This document shows, in pieces, positions 8,801 through 16,178 of a stretch of DNA of 64,000 bases. A program made the translations under genes and the position numbers. Position 1 is the first letter of the stretch, and each line of letters begins with the position of its first letter. Below the pieces are notes generated by a model. The model had not been told where the DNA came from. It ran no database searches and saw only the letters and a list, made by a program, of their open reading frames with translations. The stretch is from VRUE01 sp963728365. GTDB taxonomy: Bacteria; Actinomycetota; Thermoleophilia; Solirubrobacterales; 70-9. The DNA lies in contig CAVSJI010000001.1 of the NCBI GenBank assembly GCA_963728365.1, forward strand, positions 620,001 through 684,000. The letters run 5' to 3'.

Positions 8801-11800
8801 GGAGCGGGGTCGCGAAGGTCTCGTCCTCGCCGTAGGTGGTGCCGTCTTCGTTGGTCGCGACGAGGCGGAAGTGGTAGAGCCTGCCCGCGCTCAGACCGTT
8901 GACCGCCTGGCTGACCTCGATCCCTTCGATGCCGCTCCCGGCTTCTTCAGGGGAGGCGGGGGCCGTTTCGCCGTAGGCGCTGGTGGTGCCGTATTGGAAG
9001 CTGTATTCGGTCGCGAGGCCCTTGGGGTTGACGGTGCCGCTCAACGTGGCGCCGGATTTGGTGACCGCGCCGGCGGCTTCGGTGCTCGCGAGGGGCGCGG
9101 CGCTCGGCTCCCACGCCTGCACCCGGCCGTTGCCGGAGTCCACGGCCAAGATGCCCCCGCCGGGGGCCGCGGCGACGCCGTAGGGCATGCTCAGCTGCCC
9201 TTCGCCGGAGCCTTCGGAGCCGAAGGAGCCCAGGTATTCCCCCGCGGGGCCGAAGCCCGCGACGCGGGAGTTGCCGTTGTCGGCGACCCAGACGTCGCCG
9301 CCGGCATCGATGGCGATGCCCGTCGGGTAGGAGAGCCGGTCTTCGCCCACGTCGCCGAAGGAGCCGAGTTCTTCGCCTTCGGGGCTGAACCGCTCGATCC
9401 GTTCGTAGTTGTTGTCGACGACGTAGACGTCGCCCTGGGGGCCGACGGCTACGTTCCAGGGCCCTTCGGCTTCGAACTGGCCCAGGTATTCGCCGGAGGA
9501 GCTGAACTTCTCGACCCGTTGGTGTTCGAGGTCGGCGGCGTAGACGTCGCCTTCGGGGTCGACGGCTACCCCGAAGAGGAATTCCCCGAACTGGCCGTTG
9601 CCGGAGCCCGCTTCGCCGAAGGAGCCCAGGTATTCGCCGGAGGAGCTGAACTTCTCGACCCTCGAGCCTTCGAAGTCGGTGGCGTAGACCTCGCCTTCGG
9701 GGCCGACGGCTACGCCGGTGACACCTTCCTTGAACTGGCCGGGGCCGGTGCCTTTGGAGCCGAAGGAGGCGAGGTAGCGCCCGGAGGCGTCGAACTTCTC
9801 GATCCGGTTGTTGCCGTAGTCGGCGACGTAGACGTCGCCTTGGGCGTCGGTCGCGGCGCCGGTCGGGAGGGTGAGCTGGCCGTTGCCGGAGCCTTCGGAG
9901 CCGAAGCTGAAGGCGTAGGCGGGGAGCGGGGTCGCGAAGGTCTCGTCCTCGCCGTAGGTGGTGCCGTCTTCGTTGGTCGCGACGAGGCGGAAGTGGTAGA
10001 GCCTGCCCGCGCTCAGACCGTTGACCGCCTGGCTGACCTCGATCCCTTCGATGCCGCTCCCGGCTTCTTCAGGGGAGGCGGGGGCCGTTTCGCCGTAGGC
10101 GCTGGTGGTGCCGTATTGGAAGCTGTATTCGGTCGCGAGGCCCTTGGGGTTGACGGTGCCGCTCAACGTGGCGCCGGATTTGGTGACCGCGCCGGCGGCT
10201 TCGGTGCTCGCGAGGGGCGCGGCGCTCGGCTCCCACGCCTGCACCCGGCCGTTGCCGGAGTCCACGGCCAAGATGCCCCCGCCGGGGGCCGCGGCGACGC
10301 CGTAGGGCATGCTCAGCTGCCCTTCGCCGGAGCCTTCGGAGCCGAAGGAGCCCAGGTATTCCCCCGCGGGGCCGAAGCCCGCGACGCGGGAGTTGCCGTT
10401 GTCGGCGACCCAGACGTCGCCGCCGGCATCGATGGCGATGCCCGTCGGGTAGGAGAGCCGGTCTTCGCCCACGTCGCCGAAGGAGCCGAGTTCTTCGCCT
10501 TCGGGGCTGAACCGCTCGATCCGTTCGTAGTTGTTGTCGACGACGTAGACGTCGCCCTGGGGGCCGACGGCTACGTTCCAGGGCCCTTCGGCTTCGAACT
10601 GGCCCAGGTATTCGCCGGAGGAGCTGAACTTCTCGACCCGTTGGTGTTCGAGGTCGGCGGCGTAGACGTCGCCTTCGGGGTCGACGGCTACCCCGAAGAG
10701 GAATTCCCCGAACTGGCCGTTGCCGGAGCCCGCTTCGCCGAAGGAGCCCAGGTATTCGCCGGAGGAGCTGAACTTCTCGACCCTCGAGCCTTCGAAGTCG
10801 GTGGCGTAGACCTCGCCTTCGGGGCCGACGGCTACGCCGGTGACACCTTCCTTGAACTGGCCGGGGCCGGTGCCTTTGGAGCCGAAGGAGGCGAGGTAGC
10901 GCCCGGAGGCGTCGAACTTCTCGATCCGGTTGTTGCCGTAGTCGGCGACGTAGACGTCGCCTTGGGCGTCGGTCGCGGCGCCGGTCGGGAGGGTGAGCTG
11001 GCCTTCGCCGGAGCCTTCGGAGCCGAAGCTGAAGGCGTAGGCGGGGAGCGGGAAGGGAGCGGGGTCTTCCGGGATGAGAGTCGACCTGGCTGGGTCTTCG
11101 ACGGCGATTTCCGAGAGGTCGCCCGCTTCATAGGCGTAATCGATCTTCGCGTAGCCCGGCGTGCGCAATTCGGTGACCTTGCCGGCTTCGTCGAAGGCGA
11201 GGGTGGTGTCCGTTTCGCCGCTTTGGTCTTCGACCGTGTAGCCGCCGTTGGGCTCGTTGGTGACCACGGCCTGCAGCTTCTTGTCGAATTGCGCGCCGCC
11301 GCTTTCGGTCGGCAGTCCCACCGCGCTCTCCAGCGCTCCGCTGGTGCGCACCATCGAGGCCTTGGCCGGCGGGGCTTCTTCTTTGCCTTCTTCGGGTTCG
11401 AGCTTGGGGGTTTGGGCGAGGGTCCAGCCATCGCCCCACTCGGTGTTGTCGTCCTCTGGGAGCTGGGAGTTGTAGAAGCGTTCGACTTCGAGGTCGACCG
11501 CGGGACCGGGGACTTCGACGTCTCTCTGGCGGAAGACGAGGTTGCCGTTCGTAACGTTGACGGCCAGTTCGGGACGCTTCGGGTCTTCTTCTTCTGATTC
11601 GTCGCCTTCCCCGTCTGGGAGCGGGAAGTGCTGCATCACGTATTCGTCCTTCATCCCGGTGGCGGGGAAGTATTCGAATTCGATTGTGCGTTCGCGTTTG
11701 TTGAGCACCTGGTCTTCGGCAATCACCTTGAGTTTGTGGACGCCGCCGCCCTGCACTTCGTCCATCGGCACGGCGTAGGTCTCTTCCATCGGGCAGCTGT

Positions 11801-13121
11801 ATTCGGGCCCCGAACATCCCTGTGCTGACCAGGGCACTTTCATTGCTTTTCCGTCGAGAAAGACCGAAAGGTTCTTGACGCCCGAGCGGCGGGCTTTCGC
11901 TTCGGTTTGGGGATCGCCTTCGTTGGCTTTGTCGGTAGCGTCGATCCTCAGGTTGTAGACGGGGAGGTGAAGGGCTGGGGCCTTTTGCCCTTCTCCTTCT
12001 TCTTCGGCTTCTTCTAGCGCTTCGGTGAACTCGCCTTCCAGTTCGACTTCGGGCTTTTGGCGGTCGATCCTCGTCGTGAACTGGTAGCTGGAGGAGACGT
12101 GGTTTGGGTCGGAATTGGGACTGGAGCCCAGGGGATCGTAGGCGGAGATGCTGGCGCTGCGTTCGCCTTCGGCGAAGTATGAGCCTCCGAAGCTCGTTTC
12201 CCAGCTCCCCGGGCAGCGACTGCCGTTGGCGCCGCCGCAGCCCTGCGAGTTCGTCTGCGGGTCGCTGCCCTCAGGGCTGAGCGTGATCGCCTTGACGCCC
12301 AGCCCGGGGTCGCTGACATGCGGGGTGACCGTGATGTCTTTGACCCAATTGCCGGAGGTGCCCCCGAGCCAGTCGACCGTCGGCGCCTCGGGGTCCTTTT
12401 CCTGGATCGAGTAGCCGCCGACGTAGAGTTCGTGGGCGCAGCCGATTTCCACGCCGCTCGCCGTGCCGATTCCGATGATGGCATCCCGGGTGCCAGTTCC
12501 TCCTTTCCAGCCGGTCTGATATTCCGATGTGCTGTTCGCGGTTGCGTAGAGGCCGTAGGCGTCGTACTGGCCCGAGCCCGGGTTGTAAAGACCGATGTAT
12601 CCGTGTGGCTCGTACGTGGAACATTTGTTGACGAGGTAGTCGACCGGGGAGAAGGTCGCGGCGCCGATGAAGGCGGTCTGGCCGTATGCGCCGTAGCCCC
12701 ACTGACCGTGGGTGTAGGCCGGGTAGTAGTAATGGCCTCGGGAGATCGCATCGAGGCTGGACCAGTTGTTGTTGAGGTAGTATTCGTAGCCGGAATTGAG
12801 GCTGGAGCTCCATTCGCCGAACGACGTGGTGTCATTGACGTATTCGGGATCGAGAAGCACCGGGTAGGCCAGTTCGCCAGCGCGGTGGGAGACTTCGAGG
12901 ATCAGCGAATCCCCTTCTACGCTGGTCGCCACCGGGACCGCGGCGCCCTGGGCGTCAGTGGCGGAGGGCGGCGGCACTTCGTCGATCGTCCCCCCCCGAT
13001 GAGTTGACGATTTCAGCTCCGCCGGCCTCACTCTGGCGCAGTGTCGCTCCATCCGGAAGGCGGAGAGAAAAGTTGAATCGTTCGGGGCTTTCGGGGGAGC
13101 GCAACTGCTCGAGGACCTCAA
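5802..13121 (-). CDS. Giant secreted RHS/NHL-repeat protein with C-terminal trypsin-like protease (main frame)
   Basis: Body of a very large exported protein; the frame is open from 13121, but meaningful coding starts near 12995, in frame with the upstream piece if one G is removed from a G8 tract. Residue numbers count from 13121. A shell region (DUF6531/RHS-like: NGNLVFRQRDVEVPGPAVDL, GDGWT) lies near 520-560. Residues about 690-1710 are three six-repeat NHL blocks (each GDVYVAD / RIEKF pattern, one propeller) separated by two FN3-like modules. YD repeats (YSHEGEMLTAVDGLKG, YEYDSEERLTKV) lie at 1755-1830. The end, from about 2210, is a trypsin-like domain: LTSGHC (His), GIVDAEAVRIE (Asp) and GDSGSPVW (Ser). 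The layout recalls polymorphic toxins, where the C-terminal domain is the effector. The long opposite frame is an artefact of its composition. Confidence 0.85.
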   Translation of the reverse strand: MRSSSSCAPPKAPNDSTFLSAFRMERHCARVRPAELKSSTHRGGTIDEVPPPSATDAQGAAVPVATSVEGDSLILEVSHRAGELAYPVLLDPEYVNDTTSFGEWSSSLNSGYEYYLNNNWSSLDAISRGHYYYPAYTHGQWGYGAYGQTAFIGAATFSPVDYLVNKCSTYEPHGYIGLYNPGSGQYDAYGLYATANSTSEYQTGWKGGTGTRDAIIGIGTASGVEIGCAHELYVGGYSIQEKDPEAPTVDWLGGTSGNWVKDITVTPHVSDPGLGVKAITLSPEGSDPQTNSQGCGGANGSRCPGSWETSFGGSYFAEGERSASISAYDPLGSSPNSDPNHVSSSYQFTTRIDRQKPEVELEGEFTEALEEAEEEGEGQKAPALHLPVYNLRIDATDKANEGDPQTEAKARRSGVKNLSVFLDGKAMKVPWSAQGCSGPEYSCPMEETYAVPMDEVQGGGVHKLKVIAEDQVLNKRERTIEFEYFPATGMKDEYVMQHFPLPDGEGDESEEEDPKRPELAVNVTNGNLVFRQRDVEVPGPAVDLEVERFYNSQLPEDDNTEWGDGWTLAQTPKLEPEEGKEEAPPAKASMVRTSGALESAVGLPTESGGAQFDKKLQAVVTNEPNGGYTVEDQSGETDTTLAFDEAGKVTELRTPGYAKIDYAYEAGDLSEIAVEDPARSTLIPEDPAPFPLPAYAFSFGSEGSGEGQLTLPTGAATDAQGDVYVADYGNNRIEKFDASGRYLASFGSKGTGPGQFKEGVTGVAVGPEGEVYATDFEGSRVEKFSSSGEYLGSFGEAGSGNGQFGEFLFGVAVDPEGDVYAADLEHQRVEKFSSSGEYLGQFEAEGPWNVAVGPQGDVYVVDNNYERIERFSPEGEELGSFGDVGEDRLSYPTGIAIDAGGDVWVADNGNSRVAGFGPAGEYLGSFGSEGSGEGQLSMPYGVAAAPGGGILAVDSGNGRVQAWEPSAAPLASTEAAGAVTKSGATLSGTVNPKGLATEYSFQYGTTSAYGETAPASPEEAGSGIEGIEVSQAVNGLSAGRLYHFRLVATNEDGTTYGEDETFATPLPAYAFSFGSEGSGNGQLTLPTGAATDAQGDVYVADYGNNRIEKFDASGRYLASFGSKGTGPGQFKEGVTGVAVGPEGEVYATDFEGSRVEKFSSSGEYLGSFGEAGSGNGQFGEFLFGVAVDPEGDVYAADLEHQRVEKFSSSGEYLGQFEAEGPWNVAVGPQGDVYVVDNNYERIERFSPEGEELGSFGDVGEDRLSYPTGIAIDAGGDVWVADNGNSRVAGFGPAGEYLGSFGSEGSGEGQLSMPYGVAAAPGGGILAVDSGNGRVQAWEPSAAPLASTEAAGAVTKSGATLSGTVNPKGLATEYSFQYGTTSAYGETAPASPEEAGSGIEGIEVSQAVNGLSAGRLYHFRLVATNEDGTTYGEDETFATPLPAYAFSFGSEGSGNGQLTLPTGAATDAQGDVYVADYGNNRIEKFDASGRYLASFGSKGTGPGQFKEGVTGVAVGPEGEVYATDFEGSRVEKFSSSGEYLGSFGEAGSGNGQFGEFLFGVAVDPEGDVYAADLEHQRVEKFSSSGEYLGQFEAEGPWNVAVGPQGDVYVVDNNYERIERFSPEGEELGSFGDVGEDRLSYPTGIAIDAGGDVWVADNGNSRVAGFGPAGEYLGSFGSEGSGEGQLSMPYGVAAAPGGGILAVDSGNGRVQAWYPEYTSSGGESSSMREEDPKVEVDTTAGLIDSVDVIEEPEEEPAVTTYSHEGEMLTAVDGLKGETQYEYDSEERLTKVTLPNGTWGEVKYDEFGRAKAVTVSVEGKEAKTTYFSYKEEPRRTTVSPEGAPITVYDIAPDGSVLKWWNKQEPPEIENLSGSLYANKETPGPIEPGDYELLVQAYSVEGIASIEIIANGNQLVDEKTCEQDYEKEGTECKTVEDPWVTETANWPPGILYLEVIVTDSVESTEEVPNTESAKFWVNIPYTPPPDPEAEEPPRFSEVLRFREEFGLDLDLKGNELAIDERIFDLIGDWNNPHTPAGEVARATDQRWGSPLRSVDAAEMDYREGYVASIGKMLEEWGPAERTSTYAGYSVNNSAGGIIEIGFTSEPATNLAAFEEAMDPPAQDRLVAYLASQGLSAVALVEKEDAVAEAIEVSATLQSEITEFWVEYEEDIVKVGTTDTSQVVSLLTEALGSLNGIDVIYQPDRPEYSSGRNRTTGRMLAGDRILNKEGPIGCTAGFGAYEQRQKKSNGETIVAPFFLTSGHCYAVGIAVWRSPYVGTGGVEQWDRVGEVTRSAFEQGVGIVDAEAVRIESAGLAPRHIFGRNGNRPKFGKPAVARRGQELCFSGAYTGGVRCGEVVGIRKQLYNEGSRPAGSVQIAARNVAGDSGSPVWDPKTGAAVGILRARQGSYTWVQPLLNTPNNHGDVYVGALQAAKMYNLHIMTGG
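7993..11056 (-). repeat. Tandem 1,122-bp repeat, two full copies and one partial
   Basis: Copies begin at 7993, 9115 and 10237, a period of 1,122 bp (374 codons). Each full unit encodes one six-repeat NHL propeller plus one FN3-like module (TVNPKGLATEYSFQYG); the third copy holds only the propeller. The copies look nearly base-identical; the visible change is GSGEGQ in place of GSGNGQ in the outermost copy near 11000. Such identity points to recent duplication or ongoing homogenisation by recombination. Copy number may vary between strains, and short-read assemblies may collapse it. Confidence 0.9.
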
Positions 13122-13821
13122 CCCCCTTCGCCTTCGGCGAGACGAGCGTGTCGGTAGCGGTCTCGGTTTCCGGGTAGAAGAGGTTCATGGTGCCGAGCGG
13201 CACGGCGCCGTGATCGTTGCTCGCCGGCAGTTGGACTTCGATGCCGCCTTTGAGTTGAATCGGTTCTTCAGCCGAATCGGGCAGCTCGATTTCGGTGAGC
13301 GGGTTCTGCGGGACGAACGAGCTGCCGGATCGCTTCAGCGCGAGGTCGACCGGTTCCTTGCCCTCGCCACCGAGATCGCTCTGCACCGGGACGGAGGAAT
13401 TGAGGATTGCACGTCCCCCTTCGTCGCTTGAGACCAGGGCGCCGTAGCTGCCGAGGGGCTCTTCGACTTCCAGAGCGCTGAGGACGCGCGCTGGATCGGC
13501 GTTCAGCGCAGCGAGCTGCCGGGGGAAGGCTTTGACGAGCAGGCTCTGGGCTTCGTCCGCCGAGAGGTTGGCGTACGCCGTGCTGGAGGCTTCGCGCTGT
13601 TCGCGGGCTTCGGGGCTCGAGAGCCATTCGGCGCGTTCGCGCTCTTCGCGTTCGGCTACGGCGAGCTCGCCGGCGCTCGGGGCGGGGATTTCCGCGAGCG
13701 AAGGCGATTCTCCGGCGCCTTGGGTCGGTGCGTCGGGCTCTTCCTGCTGGGCGAACGCGATGCCCGAGCACAAGGCACACAACACGACCGCCGCCGCCAA
13801 GACGAGCCTGACCCCCTTCAC
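12955..13821 (-). CDS. N-terminal piece of the giant secreted protein (signal peptide and lead domain)
   Basis: Encodes the export signal and first domain of the giant protein. The GTG at 13821 is chosen for the purine-rich ribosome site GGGAGGGGGAGGG just upstream; an ATG at 13845 is the alternative. The signal peptide is VKGVRLVLAAAVVLCALCSG with a likely cut after AFAQ. Then come an acidic low-complexity stretch (REERERAEWLSSPEAREQRE) and a domain with ALKRSGSSFVPQNPL and FNFSLRLPDGATLRQ, a pattern seen ahead of RHS shells. The frame ends soon after NSSGG: with the G8 tract it reads DDRRSAAALRH and stops; with seven G it would continue TIDEVPPPSATDAQG into the main frame. It is therefore probably not a separate protein. 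Confidence 0.75.
   Translation of the reverse strand: MKGVRLVLAAAVVLCALCSGIAFAQQEEPDAPTQGAGESPSLAEIPAPSAGELAVAEREERERAEWLSSPEAREQREASSTAYANLSADEAQSLLVKAFPRQLAALNADPARVLSALEVEEPLGSYGALVSSDEGGRAILNSSVPVQSDLGGEGKEPVDLALKRSGSSFVPQNPLTEIELPDSAEEPIQLKGGIEVQLPASNDHGAVPLGTMNLFYPETETATDTLVSPKAKGVEVLEQLRSPESPERFNFSLRLPDGATLRQSEAGGAEIVNSSGGDDRRSAAALRH
12990..12997 (-). repeat. G8 homopolymer at the frame switch
   Basis: Eight G residues on the coding strand, exactly where the N-terminal piece and the main body of the giant protein need a one-base change of frame to join. Seven G would restore one open frame of about 2,670 codons. Such tracts slip easily in replication and in sequencing. Confidence 0.85.
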
Positions 13822-14101
13822 AAGACCCTCCCCCTCCCTGCCCATGCCGACGAGCAATTCGCGCAATTGATTGGTACGGCATGGGTCTTCTACACCACGG
13901 GGAATCAGATTGCAAGAGGAAGCTTGTCCTATTCGCTCGACTAAATTGAGCTAGTAAAACCTAGTGCAGCGGCTTTTTCGCTCTCTAACTGGGCTTCCAC
14001 TGGAAATCGAGCCTTCAATGCACCCCTTTCGTGACTGCGGGTCTCGAACAGGTCGCGGGGGCCCGACGCCGGAAGCGGGGGAAGGAGACCACGTTCGATC
14101 G
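13822..14101. other. Intergenic region with likely promoter of the giant-protein operon
   Basis: No gene is seen between the giant-protein start and the SigF-like gene end. The part 13880-13990 is A/T-rich for this genome, as expected for a promoter reading on the minus strand. I cannot assign -35 and -10 boxes with confidence. The stretch 13990-14100 may hold the 3' end of the sigma-factor transcript. Confidence 0.35.
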
Positions 14102-14890
14102 CTACCCAGCTGCCGGTTCTTCATGCTCGGCGCTTTCCCGGTCGATCTGCTCACGGATGCGCGCGAGGGCGTGGCGGAGGATGCGCGAGACGTGCATCTG
14201 GGAGTGGCCGATGTGTTCGGCGATCTGCGACTGGGTCATGTCGTCGACGAAGCGCAGACGCAGCACCAGCCGCTCGCGCTCGTCGAGGTGCGGCAGCGCC
14301 GCGTCGAGCGCGATCCGTCCCTCGGCCAGCTCGAAGCCGTCGTCGTCGGCCCCGACCCACTCCGAGAGCGGCGACTCGTCGCCTTCCTCGCTCCCGGTCG
14401 AGCGGTCAAGCGAGAGCGGCCGGCGGTTGTGGTCGGCCTCCAGCACCTCGAGCACGTCGACCTGCTCGACCTCGAGACGCTCGGCGATCTCGCCGACCGA
14501 CGGCGAGCGCTGCAGCTTCTTGGTCAGCTCGGTCACCGCTTTGTCGACCTCGGCCATCCGGTCGTGCAGGCCGCGCGGCACGCGCACCGTCCAGACCCGG
14601 TCGCGGAAATGACGCTTCAGCTCGCCGAGGATCGTCGGCGAGGCGAAGGCGGTAAACGGGGTCCCGCGGGCCGGGTCGAAGCGGTCGACCGCGTTGATCA
14701 GGCCGAGGTGCGCGACCTGGACGAGATCGTCGAAGGGCTCGCTGGCCCCCCGGTAGCGCAACGCCAGGCGCCGGGCGAAGTCGATGTGGCGGCGAACGAG
14801 CTCTTCGCGGATGGCGGGGTCGCGATCGCGAACGAAGCACCTCCAGAGCTTCTCGTCACTCGCCTCGTGGATGAAGGACCTGGATGCCAT
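14102..14890 (-). CDS. RNA polymerase sigma factor, SigF/SigB family
   Basis: Alternative sigma-70 group 3 factor of 262 residues. Region 2 is visible as RRHIDFARRLALRYRG ... DLVQVAHLGLINAVDRFDP ... TPFTAFASPTILGELKRHFR, region 3 as VPRGLHDRMAEVDKAVTEL, and region 4 as LDERERLVLRLRFVDDMTQS followed by the helix-turn-helix IAEHIGHSQMHVSRILRHAL. The RGTPFTAFASPTI form and VPRGLHDR are typical of the stress/sporulation SigF-SigB group, usually controlled by anti-sigma and anti-anti-sigma partners and PP2C phosphatases like the one at the window start. The start at MASRSFIHEASDEKL is chosen because the longer open frame upstream is arginine-rich shadow sequence. The ATG shares its A with the stop of a short upstream frame. 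Confidence 0.9.
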   Translation of the reverse strand: MASRSFIHEASDEKLWRCFVRDRDPAIREELVRRHIDFARRLALRYRGASEPFDDLVQVAHLGLINAVDRFDPARGTPFTAFASPTILGELKRHFRDRVWTVRVPRGLHDRMAEVDKAVTELTKKLQRSPSVGEIAERLEVEQVDVLEVLEADHNRRPLSLDRSTGSEEGDESPLSEWVGADDDGFELAEGRIALDAALPHLDERERLVLRLRFVDDMTQSQIAEHIGHSQMHVSRILRHALARIREQIDRESAEHEEPAAG

Positions 14891-15096
14891 CAGGTGCCCC
14901 GAGCGAAGTGGACGTAGGTGTGCCAGGCGGGCTTTCGGCGCAGATGGCGCAGCTGCGGCGTGCTCGGGAAGATCTGCGGCACGACCCCCCAGAAGCGGCG
15001 CGGGAATCCGGCTGCAGGCGTCGCCGCCGGCAGCAGGCAGGCGACCAGCCCCGTCACGGCAACCCGGCTCGCGTTCCTCAACCTCACCAGCCCCAC
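14890..15096 (-). pseudogene. Short secreted-protein remnant upstream of the sigma factor
   Basis: A 68-residue frame starting with a plausible signal peptide (VAVTGLVACLLPAATPAAG) and continuing FPRRFWGVVPQIFPSTPQL. This opening resembles the mature N-terminus of secreted actinobacterial glycoside-hydrolase-like proteins (pattern PxxFWGVVPQ), but nothing of a catalytic domain follows. Its TGA overlaps the ATG of the sigma gene (TGATG). It is either a truncated remnant or a short leader peptide that couples translation. Low certainty. Confidence 0.35.
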
Positions 15097-15195
15097 CTAC
15101 CCCATGAGTCGCATCAGAATCACGGGCGCGCCGGTTTGCGCGGCGCGCGGACCGGGAATCCAGCCAGAAGCGGGCTCCGAAGCGGGGTCCCCAAG

Positions 15196-15612
15196 TCACC
15201 GCCCGCCGTCGAGCGCGCGGTTGACGAGGCGGTCGGCCTCGGCGTTGTGCTCGCGGCGGACGTGGCGGATCGACCAGGAGTCGAAGGCGCGCAGGGCCTG
15301 CTTCACCTGGGCGTGGAGCTCGCGCATCGTCGCGTCCTTGACCTTGTACTCGCCCTTGACCTGCTTGACGATCAGCTCGGAGTCGCCGACCAGCTCCAGA
15401 TCGCTTGCGCCCCGCGCCGCGGCGCGCTCGATGCCGAGCAGCAGGGCGCGGTACTCGGCGACGTTGTTGGTGGCGCGGCCGATCCGTTCACCGTGCTCTT
15501 CGAGCACCTGACCGCCGGGGTCCTGAACCACGGCGCCGATCGCCGCCGGGCCCGGGTTGCCGCGGGCGCCGCCGTCGACGTTGACGACCAGCTTGCCCCC
15601 GCCCTCAGCCAA
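15196..15612 (-). CDS. RNase H-like (type I) ribonuclease
   Basis: Predicted to cut RNA in RNA-DNA hybrids. The 138-residue product shows the RNase HI fold and acidic active-site set: D13 in VNVDGGARGNPG, E53 in TNNVAEYRALLLGIE, D77 in ELVGDSELIVKQVKGEY, and a final D in RREHNAEADRLVNRAL. The form NPGPAAIGAVVQD and QVKGEYKVKD is that of the short stand-alone RNase H proteins often fused to other domains in actinobacteria. No ATG fits; the TTG at 15612 overlaps the stop of the upstream gene and gives the expected N-terminus. Tight overlap suggests co-translation with the zinc-motif protein. Confidence 0.85.
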   Translation of the reverse strand: MAEGGGKLVVNVDGGARGNPGPAAIGAVVQDPGGQVLEEHGERIGRATNNVAEYRALLLGIERAAARGASDLELVGDSELIVKQVKGEYKVKDATMRELHAQVKQALRAFDSWSIRHVRREHNAEADRLVNRALDGGR

Positions 15613-16153
15613 CCGGCTCTCCGTTGCGCTCGCGCCCGGCCGCCGGGACGCCCAGCGCCAGCCGGCCGCCCTCGACCGCGCTCGCGTTCCACTGACGCGC
15701 CGAGCGGTCGAGCTGCTCGATCTCGTTGCCCTTGTCGATCGGGAAGACCGGCCGCCCCTCGTCGCCGAGGTCGACGCCCCACTGGTACCAGCAGAGCTCC
15801 CAGGCGACCGTGATCCGCACCTCGCTCGGCGAGCCGGCGGCGGCGCCAACCGAGACCCAGGGGGTGCCGAGGCTGCGCGCAAGCCCGGCCGCGGTGCGCG
15901 CCGCCTCGCTCGCGTTGAAGCGCTCCACCGCCCGCCCCAGCCGGTTGGCCGGCGCCTCGCGCGGCGCCTCCGGCTGCGTGCGTCCGACGTTGGCCCCGGG
16001 CGCGGTGGGGTCGACCCAACCGAGCGCCCGCGCTCGGTCGCGACAGAGCTCGCAGACCTGCTTCGCCCCATTCCTGGGACTCATATAGGTCCGCGTCCGC
16101 TCGCCGGCCAAGATCGACCGCCCGCAAACGCCGCACCGCTCCTCAGGACTCAC
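15605..16153 (-). CDS. Conserved hypothetical protein with CxxC zinc-type motif
   Basis: Not assigned to a named family. The 182-residue product opens with two cysteine pairs (ERCGVCGR and QVCELCRD) spaced like a small zinc ribbon, followed by a helical stretch (NRLGRAVERFNASEAART) and a beta-rich C-terminal half (VRITVAWELCWYQWGVDL, then FPIDKGNEIEQLDRS, RQWNASAVEGGRLAL). The gene sits directly before and overlaps the RNase H gene. The order zinc-motif protein plus RNase H suggests a nucleic-acid-related role, which is inference. Confidence 0.7.
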   Translation of the reverse strand: MSPEERCGVCGRSILAGERTRTYMSPRNGAKQVCELCRDRARALGWVDPTAPGANVGRTQPEAPREAPANRLGRAVERFNASEAARTAAGLARSLGTPWVSVGAAAGSPSEVRITVAWELCWYQWGVDLGDEGRPVFPIDKGNEIEQLDRSARQWNASAVEGGRLALGVPAAGRERNGEPVG

Positions 16154-16178
16154 ACCTGGAAGTTAGTCGAACGCTGCC

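Noticed and set aside
6999..11597. Very long plus-strand open frame (over 1,500 codons) opposite the giant gene
   Set aside because: It is the mirror of the NHL/FN3 repeats: low-complexity GAFGAEG-type sequence with the same 1,122-bp period and no signal or domain. GC-rich codon use of the true gene removes stops on the other strand.
14918..15511. Plus-strand open frames over the RNase H gene
   Set aside because: Arginine/serine/proline-rich shadow sequence without motifs; the minus strand has clear RNase H residues.
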